Assembly: GCA_010909165.1 (NCBI GenBank) | Contig: VJWM01000063.1 | Location: 310,001 to 374,000 of the forward strand | Direction: 5' to 3' | Source of the DNA: Anthoceros angustus | Taxonomy: Eukaryota > Streptophyta > Anthocerotopsida > Anthocerotales > Anthocerotaceae | DNA length: 64,000 nucleotides | Shown here: one piece after another, positions 1 through 11,336 of the stretch | Numbering within the stretch: position 1 is the first letter of the stretch | How the letters are laid out: each line of letters begins with the position of its first letter | Program-made: the position numbers and the translations under genes | Notes under the pieces: generated by a model | What the model saw: the letters and a program-made list of their open reading frames with translations, nothing else | Told to the model about the DNA's origin: nothing | Database searches by the model: none

Positions 1-1740
1 GCCGCGCTGCAGCTAGGAGAAGAAGGAGACCCCCAGACTTAGTGCCTTGGCAGTTCTCTCAATCTCTCGCGCTTTGTCCCCTGGCTCTCTGGCGTTTGCT
101 CTCCCAGCGTCGAACGCTCCGACTTCGAGGGCTCGGGCCTTCTCAAACAAGGTCTCCTTAGGACTAGTGACACACTCCACTTCAAGAAGATGGGCAAAAA
201 TTGTCAGCAAAATTTACGGACGCGCGCGTCCACCCTTCCTCTCTTCGTTGAACCTCGCCTGGCTCCCCCGGCCTTTCTCTTCCTGCTTGTGGCAACCTCT
301 TTGCTCTTTTCGTCGCCACGGACTCCCAAGCTATCGGATCCTTCCTCTATCTCCTCCTTGGGCTCTTGACCTTCACTTCCTCCCTAAGCGGCTTCCACAT
401 GTGGAGAGGCCACAATTTCTACCTCATGCATACAGTTAGGTGTGCAGAACCACGAATGGCGAAATTAGAGAGGGACGAGAGGAAGAGGAGGTCGATTCAA
501 CCTCTCCTCACACTTGTCAAAAGAATCCGCCCCAATCAATTCTTGTGCCCTTGACAACTTCATGGAGAAAAAGCAAGAAATGGTCGGACAAATAATCTTG
601 CTTCCTTGTAAGCAAAGAAGCCATCCCGATCCCATCAGGTGTCAGGATACCAATTCTCACTCAATAACATTGGGTTCCCAATTCTGACTTGACCCGAAGC
701 CGTTGTTGTGCTCCTCTTCCGAGAGGGTTCAATCACCAATCCACCCGCTTCCTCCTCGCTGCACCCATACACTTTCCTGACCAATTCGATGTCCCAATCC
801 TGAGGCTTCGCTCTAATTCCTTCGCCCGATTGCTTGTCCTTCAGCTGGCGAGCACACTCCTACATCAGTCCCAGGCTCAGGATGGAAACGTTGATTTTGA
901 TGGTTTTTAGGAAACGGGTGCTGAAAATACCACGCAGAGCACACCCAAAATCATTCCCCTTCATCAAAACTTGAATTTTATTGGCAATATTTCCACACCT
1001 CAATGTATCATGGTTAAACAAAAGAGCCATTTGAGGAGAAAAAGTAGGGATCCTTATAAATTTGTGTCTTGCAAGCTAGTTTATTTATTTAGGCTTTATT
1101 TCAATCTGTGTCACTTTTTGGGAGACCTTACGACAAAAGCTACTTGTCTGAGAGGCCTATGAAAAGCGAGACCATCATGTAACCACATCGGAGAGAATGC
1201 ATCACTAGCAGGCTCACAGTTTCAGGCCCTTCCTCGTATCCATGTAAAAAACATGGAATAATATTATTCAAATATACCTCCCCAAGGTACATAGTACCAG
1301 GTGTTATATACATTTCTCACTAATAAATTATTGGAAAGCAGAATGGTGTAGTTCACATATAACCGCCTTCACCCATGCCATGTGACCTTGACCGTTGGTC
1401 ACAGCCACCGGCTATCTGGTGACGAAGAAAACATTCACGCATCAGGTGTTCCTCAAACTCAAACCCCCGTTTCCGCTACAGACTTCGCGATAGACCATGG
1501 CTTCCACACCGTCGGTTAAAAGTTGACATATCTACAAGCATTTGAATGCCGTCCCCCATTCGCTTAACTGTAGAGTTCTTATGTCATTGCTATCCAACTC
1601 ACCCTACTCCGGTTGTTAGACTATTAGTGGACTGAAGAGTATTTGTATGCAATTTAGACATGCATAGATACTTAGAGGTTTTAATAATCACGATCTAATC
1701 AAACGGGGTGCGTTAACCTTGATTAAGGGTTTTTGACCTA
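1..1740. other. No recognisable gene
   Basis: Short overlapping reading frames occur on both strands, the longest about 130 codons at 47-439, but none shows a domain or motif I recognise and no splice-linked coding path was found. The segment precedes the gypsy gag at 1762 and could include that element's 5' LTR and leader, but I could not define LTR ends or a primer-binding site. Confidence 0.4.
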
Positions 1741-1761
1741 GCCACTAACCGCCTGTAGTGC

Positions 1762-4700
1762 ATGCCTGGACACACTCGATCCGGACGGAGCTACCAACCA
1801 GCAAGTCCATCGGAGCGAATTCAAAGTCCTGACCAAGAGAGAGAAGTACGAACACCTCGATTTCGGTACCAGCGAAGGACGCGGAGGAACCCAGCGACCC
1901 AATCAATAATCTTTGAAGGATCTGTGAGTGGCAACACACAAGACACGTTAGTGCCGGACAACTCAAGCGACGAGGAGGACTTGTCTCTTGGAGTCGCCAA
2001 GATGGGAGGAGACAAGGATCGAATGGAGTTGTTCACAGGACGAGCGGCACCTTGCCACCGGAGGACTTCATCGAGAAGTACGGTGTGCGGAGATGGAATT
2101 GAAGACCGGATACACGAAGCGATACGGCTTCATCCAAATGCCAAGTACTTGGGGATGAAGCATTGGCGTGCTATCGCGAGCACAAGGCGAGGTTGTTGAG
2201 CGCACATCCGAGGACCGAGTAGTCAAGCTGGGAACCAAGGCAGACGAAAGGTGCACCGAGTGGGCACGATCCCATCAAGAGATGTTTGACATCTTCCTAC
2301 CGGAGTTTCGCAAGCACGGATGAGAAGATCTCCGAGCCGACACACTTCAAGATGAAGTCAGACCGCCAAGATGGCTTATCAAGAATCGACCCTGGTACGT
2401 GACACCAAGATCATGAGTGACCGATCGTCGCAGAGAAGTACTTGCAGCATTGCCATATGCGCGCATGAAGGTGCAACAAGCGGTGCACAAGACGAAGGGC
2501 AACACTACACCCTCAAGGAAGTGTACGAGATGGTCGACAAGATAGGGCCCACGACACTTTCTCTCGTCTTTGTTGCAAGTGATTACTCCAAGACAAGTAG
2601 GAGTGGTGGACGACATGACCGACGCGGAGGTCGAGTGGAGGAGCTCGGCGAGACAAGCCAGCCCACAGCCCAAGTGACGAGCCTCGCGTGAGGTGCCGAG
2701 GACGGACCATTCCCTCATGAGTGCGAGCATGCATTCGGAGGAGTCAAGGGTGAGGAGCCATGCCCTAGTGTGGAGGTACGGCACAATGAAGCGGCATGTT
2801 GGGAGAAGCATCCGAATTGCGGCCTCACGGGTTATCGAAAGCAACCCCGCCAATGCATCTCGCCAACCTCATCCACAAAATCAAGAGCAAAGGCGCCGTG
2901 GAGGAGGCAGAAGTCCCGTGGACAAAAGAAACGGAAGCATCAAAGAAGACGATGGATAGCTACGTGGCACGCCTTGCAAAGCCGGAGAAGTTGGTGTGGA
3001 AGGCGAAGATCAAGGAGAGCAGCAGTTCATCATTAGAGGACGAAGAAGATGAGCACAAGCTTGGATACATGGCGACTGTGACCAGATCCAAGGGCAAGGG
3101 GAAGAAACCTCTCGCAGCTACGAGAGAAGATAGCTCAGAGGAAGAAGAGGACGTCTTGACACCGGTCACGGAAGACACGGAAGGAAGCTTCGGGATCCTC
3201 TTCCCGAACCTATGCCAAGATGCCAAAGTCGTTTGAGCCATTGCCAACAGGAGCAACTGTGGGAGCAACATCAAAGTCAGTGGGCGATGTGGAGAAACCC
3301 ATGCATTGTCGACGAGACGATGGCACAAAAGCTTCTGGAGATGCCATGTTTGAGCCTACAAGACATGGGGTTGAGCGTGAAGGAAGTCAGGGGTTTGACT
3401 CGGCGGATGTTGACAACCCTTGAAGACGAAGCAAGTGTCCAAGATTTGCCACAGCAGGTAGCAATGATGTCATTGCTGACCTCCGAACCAAGCATCTCTG
3501 TGGAAAAGCGAAATGCTGTACGAGTGGGGGTGGCTTTGGTCAACAATCAGGAAAGGCATATTGAAATCAATGGATTCACACCAAGGAGGGTGTTGATTGA
3601 CACCGGAGCACAGCAGCGTTGGAAAAAGAGTGAAGGAAGCGTTGGGTCTCCATCAAGAAAGGTTGAAGGATACCAAGTGGAAGATCCGCATCACTGGGAC
3701 CACGAGCATGTGTTGGGGTGACAAGGTACAAGCTGAAGGTTTCATTCAAACCAAGAACAGACTTCACCTTTGTCGAGGTACACCGCTTGGTCACCGATGC
3801 ATACATTTGATGTCTTGCGAGCGGACGCTTTGTACAAACCTCGAGTCATGGTGGATTTGTGGACGGAGACAGCCTACTATCGACCAGCCGAGAAGCTGGA
3901 GCAAAACCGATGAACGGATTGCCCGCATCCCTCTGCAGCTGCATGGCAAGGATCATGAGAACCTCATTGCCAACAGCGTCTACCCAGTGTTTGGCGCCGT
4001 AGTGAAGGACACGCCATACGTGCTTGAACCTCTTGGCGTGTGTCTAACAACCGCAACTGACCTGATGGAGGATTTCGACGAGGAGGAGGAAGACAAGCTA
4101 GGGTTGCAACCACCCTCAGAGGAGGTTCTTCAAGTCAGCCGGACGGAGCTGGTGACTGCAGCAATGAGCCGTGCAAAAGCTGTGGAGGATGGTGCAAGAG
4201 GACCAGTGTCCTATGAGCCGGAGAACTGCTGTAAGTTCTTGCCTAGGGTTGAGCCTGTTTGTGACCTAAACACCCATCTCATGACACGGGCGGAGGAAAC
4301 GGCATCGTGCTAAGTGTGTGGCATCATACGTGCATTGTGACCCGGATCCAAAAGCAAGATTGTGCAGATGAGACTTAAGTACCCCTCAAGCCGGAAGGGT
4401 TACCGTATAGCCGATGGATGTTCGCATGATAGGGTTGTCCCATTTGAGTTGTCTTGGGCAACCGTGGACCTTGTCATCGCAGTTGGGAGTGTCAAGGACT
4501 ATCCTCTGTGCAAGGGTCAAGGTCTCAAGGATCCACGAACAGCATTGTTCTATGACCGATGAGGATCTTGCGCTTGATCCGTAAAGGGCAAGAAAGGCCT
4601 TGTGGATACATGTTGGAGAATGTGCCAAGATGCATGAGCGTGAAGAAGCAAGTTCGGAGGACTTTGCCACGATCCGAGGAGTGTTGGGTCGGGAGCTTCT

Positions 4701-5480
4701 ATTGGATGCACTCAATTTGGTTCGAGGGCTCATAGGTTGAGGTCCATGTGGACTAACCTTGCTCCCTTGGAACATTTGAAGTGTGCGAGGTCGCTCACCA
4801 AGCGACCTAATCATGTTGTCAAGGATGTGCTAGCATCGGGAAGGCATGCCCAACAAGTCATCAAGATCGGCTGCCGCACACTTCGTGAACACGCCTGACA
4901 CCCCATGGCGGCTTGGCCAACCTTTGTGTCCAAGTCCAAGTCTTACGCCTTGGGAACCATGGCCCGGCGTTGTGGTGGAGACATGGCGAGGCCTTGGGAG
5001 AGCCAACAAGAGAGGAGTTGGCCATGGATTTGCCGAGCCACGAAGACACCGGAGTGACCGAGAAGGAATGGTGTCGATTGCTTGGGCAAGCATTTGACAT
5101 GAACATGATGACTGGTTGTTTTACCGGAGTCGCTACCAACTTCAAACCAAGAAGGCGGGGTTGAGCGGGTTCGGTGGGTGAAGGATTCCAGACTCGCATC
5201 TCAACAGGAGAAGGCGAGTTTGAGGGCAAGGAGAGTGAGCACGAGAAAGCGTGCAAGCCATCGAGCCACACCACATGAGTGGTTAACAGGCCGAGTTGAA
5301 GAGCAATCAACGCCGCCTAAAGGAGTTGTTGGAGGCATCGCGACATGTGTTTGCTTTCACGCTATGGAGATGGGGAAGTACACCAAAGGGAAGTTCCACA
5401 TAGAACTAATCAAGAATGAACCAAGTTCGCAGGAGGCACAGCTCGAAGGCAAGAAGAAAATGACGAGCAACCGGGGAGAG
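1762..5480 (+). mobile_element. Ty3/gypsy remnant A: gag, protease, start of RT
   Basis: Degenerate LTR-retrotransposon coding region in which the reading frame shifts repeatedly. Gag-like sequence starts with MPGHTRSGRSYQ at 1762 and continues to about 3236, with a long charged Ser/Glu/Asp-rich stretch near 3000-3190. A retropepsin motif follows (RRVLIDTGAQ, near 3580-3613). A frame around 3840-3900 (PRVMVDLWTETAYYRP) fits the region after the protease in this gypsy class. Near 5300-5450 the text KELLEASRHVFAF and, in another frame, EMGKYTKGKFHIELIKNEP match the linker just before the gypsy reverse transcriptase. The RT palm, RNase H and integrase are missing, so the copy is 3'-truncated. 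It is non-functional because of frameshifts and stops. The gypsy assignment is based on motif order. The stretch at 4320-5290 has no motif I recognise. Confidence 0.7.
3212..3900 (+). pseudogene. Retropepsin-like aspartic protease remnant
   Basis: The frame beginning at 3212 carries LTRRMLTTLEDEASVQDLPQ and then a beta-strand-like segment ending RRVLIDTGAQ. The D-T-G triad is the active-site signature of retroviral-type aspartic proteases, which act as dimers to cut the Gag-Pol polyprotein. Directly after the triad the frame is lost, and the expected downstream protease strands appear in another frame. It belongs to gypsy remnant A. The frameshift and the missing flap region make it inactive. 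Confidence 0.6.
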
Positions 5481-5652
5481 TAGTCCACATGCATGAGGAT
5501 GTCAAGACAACCCTCCACTTATGGACAAGGTTCATAACCGCTAGACGACATTCCCAAAGAAGATTGGTTTTGTGCACAATGCGCTAAGAAGAGGTGCGTA
5601 CGTGTGTAGCTAGTCCTACTAATGATAATGTTTTGACTTGGAGTCTCACATT

Positions 5653-5759
5653 ATTAGGGGGGGATTGGTTTGCACCTATATATCTGCGTATTAGATTTAG
5701 TTTGCTTGGTTGTTTGTCGAGGAAGTGCTTATATGAATTCAAGTGCTTACCTCGTGACA
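5653..5759 (+). mobile_element. Element L, 3' end only (abuts full copy)
   Basis: About 107 bp match the last part of the full L copy that follows: the run from GGTTTGCACC through GCTTATATGAATTCAAGTGCTTACCTCGTG. It ends GACA and is joined directly to the start of the next L copy at 5760, giving a head-to-tail L-L junction. Only the 3' end of this first copy is present. Confidence 0.65.
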
Positions 5760-6286
5760 GCCATGCCGCGGTGATACTAATCTCTACACTTGGGTTTAGT
5801 GTTTGATTAGCATTAATTAATCTAATTACTTATCTTTAAGTAAGTAATTAGTGTTAATTAATCATTGATTAGTGTAAATTAAACATGGTTAGTAATAGCT
5901 AAGTAGATAAGCTCAAGTAATATGCTTTGGCATATTCCTTGCATATTATAGTGTATTCTTAGGATATTTCGACATGATGCCAATAGGATATCTTAGAATA
6001 TGCCAAGGCTAGTATATATAGACCCTTCCATTGAGGACAAGCTCAGATCATAGCTTGTCCTCTATATATGTAATGCAAGGGTGTTGGGAGGAGGCCAAAG
6101 CTATGAGTTCGAGAGCGATGTGTGAGGAATTTGCGTGTTGTTCCGTGGGAGAGTGTGTTTGTGCCACGACGAGGCTACTCACGTTATTATTGGTTTGCAC
6201 CTATATATCTGCGTATTAGATTTATTTTGCTTGGTTGTTTTTCGAGGAAGTGCTTATATGAATTCAAGTGCTTACCTCATGCGACA
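5760..6286 (+). mobile_element. Element L copy 1 (solo-LTR-like)
   Basis: A 527-bp non-coding element present three times in the window (also 19142-19711 and, inverted, 62091-62742). Consensus ends are TGTCATGCCGTG and GCGACA. It is AT-rich at its start, with TTAATTAA-type imperfect palindromes, and has a TATA-like run at 6013-6020. An 11-bp perfect stem GAGGACAAGCT / AGCTTGTCCTC with an 8-nt loop sits at 6033-6062. No coding sequence or RT lies next to it. TG...CA ends, an internal TATA and dispersed copies without internal regions suggest a solo LTR or a very short LTR element. The right end abuts the truncated gypsy RT at 6287. Confidence 0.65.
6013..6062 (+). promoter_or_regulatory. TATA run and start-site hairpin in element L
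   Basis: AGTATATATAGACCC supplies a TATA-like box. Twenty bases on, GAGGACAAGCT pairs perfectly with AGCTTGTCCTC. The stem therefore overlaps the expected transcription start. The same arrangement is kept in the other two copies, with one or two mismatches. Confidence 0.5.
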
Positions 6287-7316
6287 CCTGAGAAATCTTA
6301 GCAGAGCAGGCTGAACGCCATCCTTGCGCTCGCAGCTCTGAGACATTCGTGGGCTCCTTCACTTGCTGGATAGCCTGAACCTTGGCTGAGGGTGGCATGA
6401 TGCCACTAGGCACTATCCGGTGCCCAAGATATGCCACTGTATCCATGCCAAATTCGCATTTAGCTGGATGGCAAGTGAGTTGGGCCTTTCTCATGATCAA
6501 ACGCTGAAATAGGTCCTCCAGGTGGGTCAGATGCGACTCAAAATCCAAGCTATGTACCAGGACATCATCTACATAGCATATCAAGTTGGCAGACCCTGAA
6601 AGCACCATGTCCATAACGCGCTGGAAGGTCACCGGCGCATTCTTGAAGCCGAAAGGCATCACCAGCCACTCCCACAGCTGCTTGGAGCCATGGAAGGCTG
6701 TCTTGCGGATGTCTTCCTCAGCCACCGGTACCTGGTTGAACCCCTGCTGGAGATCCAAGATGGAGAAAAAGGCAGACTTCCCGATGTTGTCGAATATCTC
6801 CTCGGGAGTTGGCATGGGGTAGCGGTCCTGACTGGTGACTGCGTTGATGGGACGGTAGTCCCCGCACATCCGCTTCTCAGTCCACATGCCATTGTTGTCC
6901 TTCTCTGGCGGCATGACGGTCGCATCTGCATAGTCGGAGCTGGAGGGCCAAATGAGGCCGGCTTCTAGGAGCTCCTGGCAGCGAGCGTCGACCATCTCCC
7001 ACTCAGCCTTGCTCAACCTATAGCGCCTCCTGTAGATAGGCTCCTTCGTAGTGAGGTTGATCTGAAAGGTGGTGACATTGCACCGCTTCAGTTCCTTCAT
7101 GAAGAAGGCAAAACAATCCTTGTACTGGAGCAGCAATTCCCGGATATTCGCCTGCTGTTCATCACTGAGTTTGGGACCCATGGTCCACATAAAATTCTTA
7201 GCGCAGAGCTTGGGCTTGGCTGCTAGCTTCGTGCCTGAAGTTGCAACGCCGGGACTGCCGTTGGGACTCCACTCCCCACCACGGCTTGAAGTAGAACTTG
7301 CATCTAGCTGTAGCAA
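6287..7316 (-). pseudogene. Ty3/gypsy remnant B: reverse transcriptase
   Basis: A single long minus-strand frame holds most of a gypsy reverse transcriptase, which would copy element RNA into cDNA. In order it shows the N-terminal linker (DCFAFFMKELKRCNV...INLTTKEPIYRRRYRLS), the fingers/palm motif (MCGDYRPINAVTSQDRYPMP), motif A (FSILDLQQGFNQVPV), motif B (MPFGFKNAPVTFQRVMD), the catalytic YVDD box (CYVDDVLVHS) and the thumb (CEFGMDTVAYLGHRI). The frame degrades after VSELRA and is cut by element L at 6287, so RNase H and integrase are absent. Upstream (higher coordinates) there is no gag or protease. The RT palm looks unbroken, but the element is a fragment. Confidence 0.9.
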
Positions 7317-7796
7317 ACCTATAGTGAAAATACTAACAGTTTGTTTGAATATTTTGACTAGAAAGGCTAACTGCTAGTACTTAGATTACACCTTCTTAAT
7401 TGCCACTGAGAATGTTAGACGAGTGAAAAGAAACTCATCTCCACATATGTGTGTAGTGGCACCTGCAGTGGAGCGTGGCGGGGCACTTATGGCGATAGCG
7501 ATGGATGGGCGGCGGAGGCACGGGCGTACGCTGTCGATTGCATCCTGCTCGCCCTTCCAAGAGGGGATGGGGTCCCGACGCATGTCGAGATCCTCGACTC
7601 AGAGGACCTCCTCTACTGGCATGCTTGCTGGTACACATGGGTCAATTGTACAACTCTGAGAAAGAGTCGGCCCACCACATGGTAGGACTGTATGCCATCA
7701 AGGATGAGCCAGGGAAGGAATATCTCATGGATTACGGGAATATTCTCAGGCCCGCGCAAGAGGTCCAAGTTGAGGCTCAAGGGGGTTGACCACGGG
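7317..7796. other. Unassigned sequence between gypsy B and the Copia unit
   Basis: Plus-strand frames between 7423 and 7789 are open for up to 94 codons. One reads YWHACWYTWVN and another HMVGLYAIKDEPGKEYLMDYGN, which looks protein-like, but I recognise no family. It may be the edge of another transposon remnant. Confidence 0.25.
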
Positions 7797-10700
7797 GGCT
7801 ATGGAGGCCGCGGGAGATGGGGAGATCACGGGGTCTAAGCATGGGTGTCCGCAACCTCCGGGGCTACAAGGGGCGTGACCGGTGCAGCGAGTGTCATCAC
7901 CCCCTAGGGAGCGTCGTGCACAACCCAACAAGGGTCAGGACAGGGGATGACGTTAGCCGGCCCCTCCATGGGACAAGCATCGTGAGCGAGGCCTCGGGGC
8001 GGGATGCCACCTAGGCATCCTCAGGATGTCAGCGAGTTAGTTAGGGATCTGGAAGAGAGAGGGGCGCGAATACGGCCAAGCTGTATCCATGCCAAGTGTG
8101 TGGCCCGTCGCCTGAGCTAGGGCGGCGGGAGAAATGTCTAAGAGGCCGCCGCCGCCTCATTCTTGAATATACAGCTTTGGGTTTCCGGTGCCTTGGGAGT
8201 GGGGATTGTGTGTGTTGTGTCCTTGTATGTGCGCGCACATGTAGGGAGACGGGCCGGGGCACTCTCCTTTGTCACCAGGAGGGGTGGCGGGAACCTGGGT
8301 TGCCAAAAGCTTTGTGACGAGCTCCCCTTGTGCTGTGGTTTGCAAGCTTGGCTGAAGACGGGTTGGTGGAGTGGTCACGGAGGAGGACTCCCGGCGTGGA
8401 ACCAAGGCCAGGGACAACGGAGCGCAAACCGTGAGCAGCCGAGAGGCTAGCTATCCGGAGCGCGTCGGGACTTGGGCCGACAAAGGCCAGGCAGCCAAGG
8501 GTCATGAATTCCAAGGTGTGTTGTTGAGCGTGGACGTGTACGTGACATCGTGCGAGAACTAGACTGAGACTGAACTGAGGCTAACAAGTAGGAACGTGGA
8601 TGCTGGAGAGTTGCAAAGTACGTGTGCACTGCATGCCGAGGTGGGCCGCGGGGGTCGGAAGCATTGGAGTGCGACGGAGTAGAGTGAAGGCTGAGTTGAG
8701 ACTTGAACGTTGTGTCACTGGGCTGTGTGCTAGTTAGGTAATACGCCGAACCCACAACGCGGCGGGTGTCGATAAACCCGCCTGCGAAACCGCTGGGTGA
8801 GCTTCCGCTCATCGTGTAGAGTGCCGGAAATGAGGGTGGCGGCACCGCTGCCCGCCTCGAGGTTTAAGCGATTAGAAAGGGAGAATTAGCGAGAATAGAG
8901 TTACCCGAACACAAGCCGCTCTTTTGGGAACGAACCGAGCAATTACAACGACAACTGAACCCTTTTGTGTTGTTGCTGGTGCCTGTGTGCTAGGAGGATG
9001 CCACAAGACTCATGAGAATGAAAGACCTTCTCCTAACCGTTTCGGCTGGAACATGTTGTTTCTCTAGAAGAATTGCACTCTCGACGTGCATCTTTAAAGC
9101 TTTTCTTGACGCAGAGTTATGTAAACTTGACATTACATGCATACAACGTGAACAAGCTTATTCAACTATTGTTGGCAACCTTACAGCTGCTCAGCAAGCC
9201 ATGCTGTGGTACACACGGCTGGGACAATTGCTAACAAAACTAAGTAGTTTGGTTGATGCTTTCAAGCAGGCTTGTTATCATGAGCCCTTACCGCGCTGTT
9301 TTAATAAACTGACCATATGTGAAGTATGTGCACTTCCAAAGCAGCGGAAGACTCCATTTTCACAAGTCCCTGCCCAGAGATCATCATCAGTTCTTGATTT
9401 AGTGCATATTGACATATCAGGCAAACTTCAAGTATCTTCTCTTGGGAGTGCTGACTATTATTTCACATTGACAGATGACTTTAGTCGCTATTGTCCCTAA
9501 AGCTCCTCGATCCAAATGCATTCGTCTCCCACCTGCTCAATGCAAGGAGCCTCACTACTCTTCCATTGACTTCCGTCATTCAGTGGGAGCTTGCACACCC
9601 ACTGTTCATTTTACAATGTCTCCCTCCGATATTCCCCCTGAACTTGTCACACTTAGAGAAGCGTTTTTAGGGCCAGATCATGAGAAATGGAAATTTACAG
9701 TGGATGACGAGTATAACAACCTTATAAACAATGGGACTTGGAAGCTTGTGTCTCATCCCGAGGGTCGTAGATCTATAACATGCAAGTGGGTCTTTAAGCG
9801 CAAGTTAAATGCTAATGGGGAGATGGCATGGTATAAAGCACGGTTGTGTGCATGAGGCTTCACCCAAATCCCAAGCCTCGACTTTCAAGAGACTATCTTG
9901 CCTATGGTGCACTCCCAATCTATCCAGCTTATGCTTGCATTGGCTGCCAAGCATGATCTTGAGCTCCAGCAAATGGATGTCAAGACTGCCTTTTTACATG
10001 GTGTCCTGGAAGAGGAATTATATATGGAGCAGCCCGAGGGATATGAAGATCCTGCACATCTAAATGTGCATATATGGTTAGCTTATCAAATGCATATATG
10101 GTTTCAGGTAGAGTGCTGAGCGCTGGAATGCAAATTTAGATACCTGCCAGAAGGGTCTTGGATTTCGCCAGCGCTATGCAGATCCCTGCATGATGGTTCT
10201 TTTTATGTGCTGCTTGCTATGTACGCTTGCTTGCCATCTTCGTAGCTAATGACAAGCACTTGTTAGCTCGAGTCCAGACCATACTACGTAGTGAGTTTGA
10301 GATGACCGATGTTGGCGAAATGAAGTTTTGCCTAGGTATTCAAGTGCAGCGAGTGCATGGGCAAGGCCTCCTTATCATACATCAGCACAAGTAAATATCT
10401 GAGATTTTATATCATTTTAATATGGACAAAGCACATGCCAACGCTACTCCCGACGCTACTGGGTTGAAGCTTACCAAGCTAGATTTTCCTACTTGTGGTG
10501 CCGATGTTGAAAATATGAAAGACGTCTCTTATCGCCTTGCATTGGGCAGCCTTCTATTTGTTAGCAACTGGACTCGTCCCCACATCACATATGCCGTGAA
10601 TATTGCTTCCCATTTTCTTGAGTGCCTTGGTTGCAACCACTGGACAACACTTAAACGAGTGTTCAAATATTTACAAGGGACTCACTACCTTGGCTTATGC

Positions 10701-11336
10701 TACAAGAGGACTGGCGTGATTCCTACCTTGCATGGTTTTTCATACGCTAATTGGGCCTCCGATGCTGACTCTTGTACAAGCCTGTCCACCTATGTCTTCC
10801 TTCTATATTCTGCTGCTGTTAATCGGAGTTATAAAAAGCAAACAAGTATAGCTCTATCAAGCACTGAACTTAAGTCGAGTACAAGTGCTGAACATATGCA
10901 GCAAAGGAAGTAGAATGGGAAAGGGTGTTTCTGACCTCTGTAAATGCAGAACAACCAACACCTACCCCCCTAATATGTGACAATGAGTCAGCCCTTGCCC
11001 TTGTCGACGTCCTCGTATTCCCGCCTAAACAAAACACATTAAAATTCAACACCATTACGTCAGGGATGTCATTGCTAAAGGTATCGTCAAAACCACGTAT
11101 GTCCACACGGATGCAACACACGGGTGACATTATGACCAAGTCACTTCCCAAGCACAAACATTACACCCATGTTAAAGGTCTTGGGTTGATAGACTCCTCT
11201 ACTTATTTCAAACCAACCTCATGACATAGCTTACATTGGGAGGGCCTTTCTACATAGTCCTGACTGCTCCTAGATTCCTACTCTGCAACCTGAAGTCCCT
11301 TCCCTTGTCCACCCACGCCTCCCGACATCGGCAATT
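7797..11336 (+). repeat. Tandem unit 1: GC-rich leader plus Copia pol
   Basis: About 3.54 kb made of a non-coding GC-rich block (7797-9000), a Copia pol remnant (9003-11224) and a short tail (11225-11336). The same three-part order restarts at 11337. The leader could be an LTR or element leader, but no clear TG...CA ends or tRNA primer site was found, so I call it a repeat unit rather than an LTR. Confidence 0.6.
9012..11224 (+). pseudogene. Copia pol remnant (pre-integrase, RT, RNase H)
   Basis: Broken Ty1/copia polyprotein in several frames. The pre-integrase zinc region and integrase start (CEVCALPKQRKTPFSQ, VLDLVHIDISGKLQ, TLTDDFSRY) lie at 9012-9500. Most of the integrase core is deleted, and the next frame (9475-9855) is already the start of RT (CKWVFKRKLNANGEMAWYKARL). 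RT continues with QQMDVKTAFLHGVLEEELYMEQPEGYED at 9898-10063. At about 10215-10230 the residues that should be YVDD read YV then RLLAIF, so the catalytic Asp pair is missing. RNase H (GSLLFVSNWTRPHITYAVN, CDNESALAL) runs from 10422 to 11224 in two frames. The element is dead. Confidence 0.85.

Noticed and set aside
47-439. 130-codon open frame near the window start
   Set aside because: No domain, overlaps an opposite-strand frame, and has low-complexity Leu/Pro/Arg composition typical of chance frames in GC-rich DNA.
8041-8845. Several overlapping open frames on both strands in the GC-rich leader
   Set aside because: The equivalent region of tandem unit 2 has frame-breaking deletions throughout and no motif is recognisable, so these are probably not genes.
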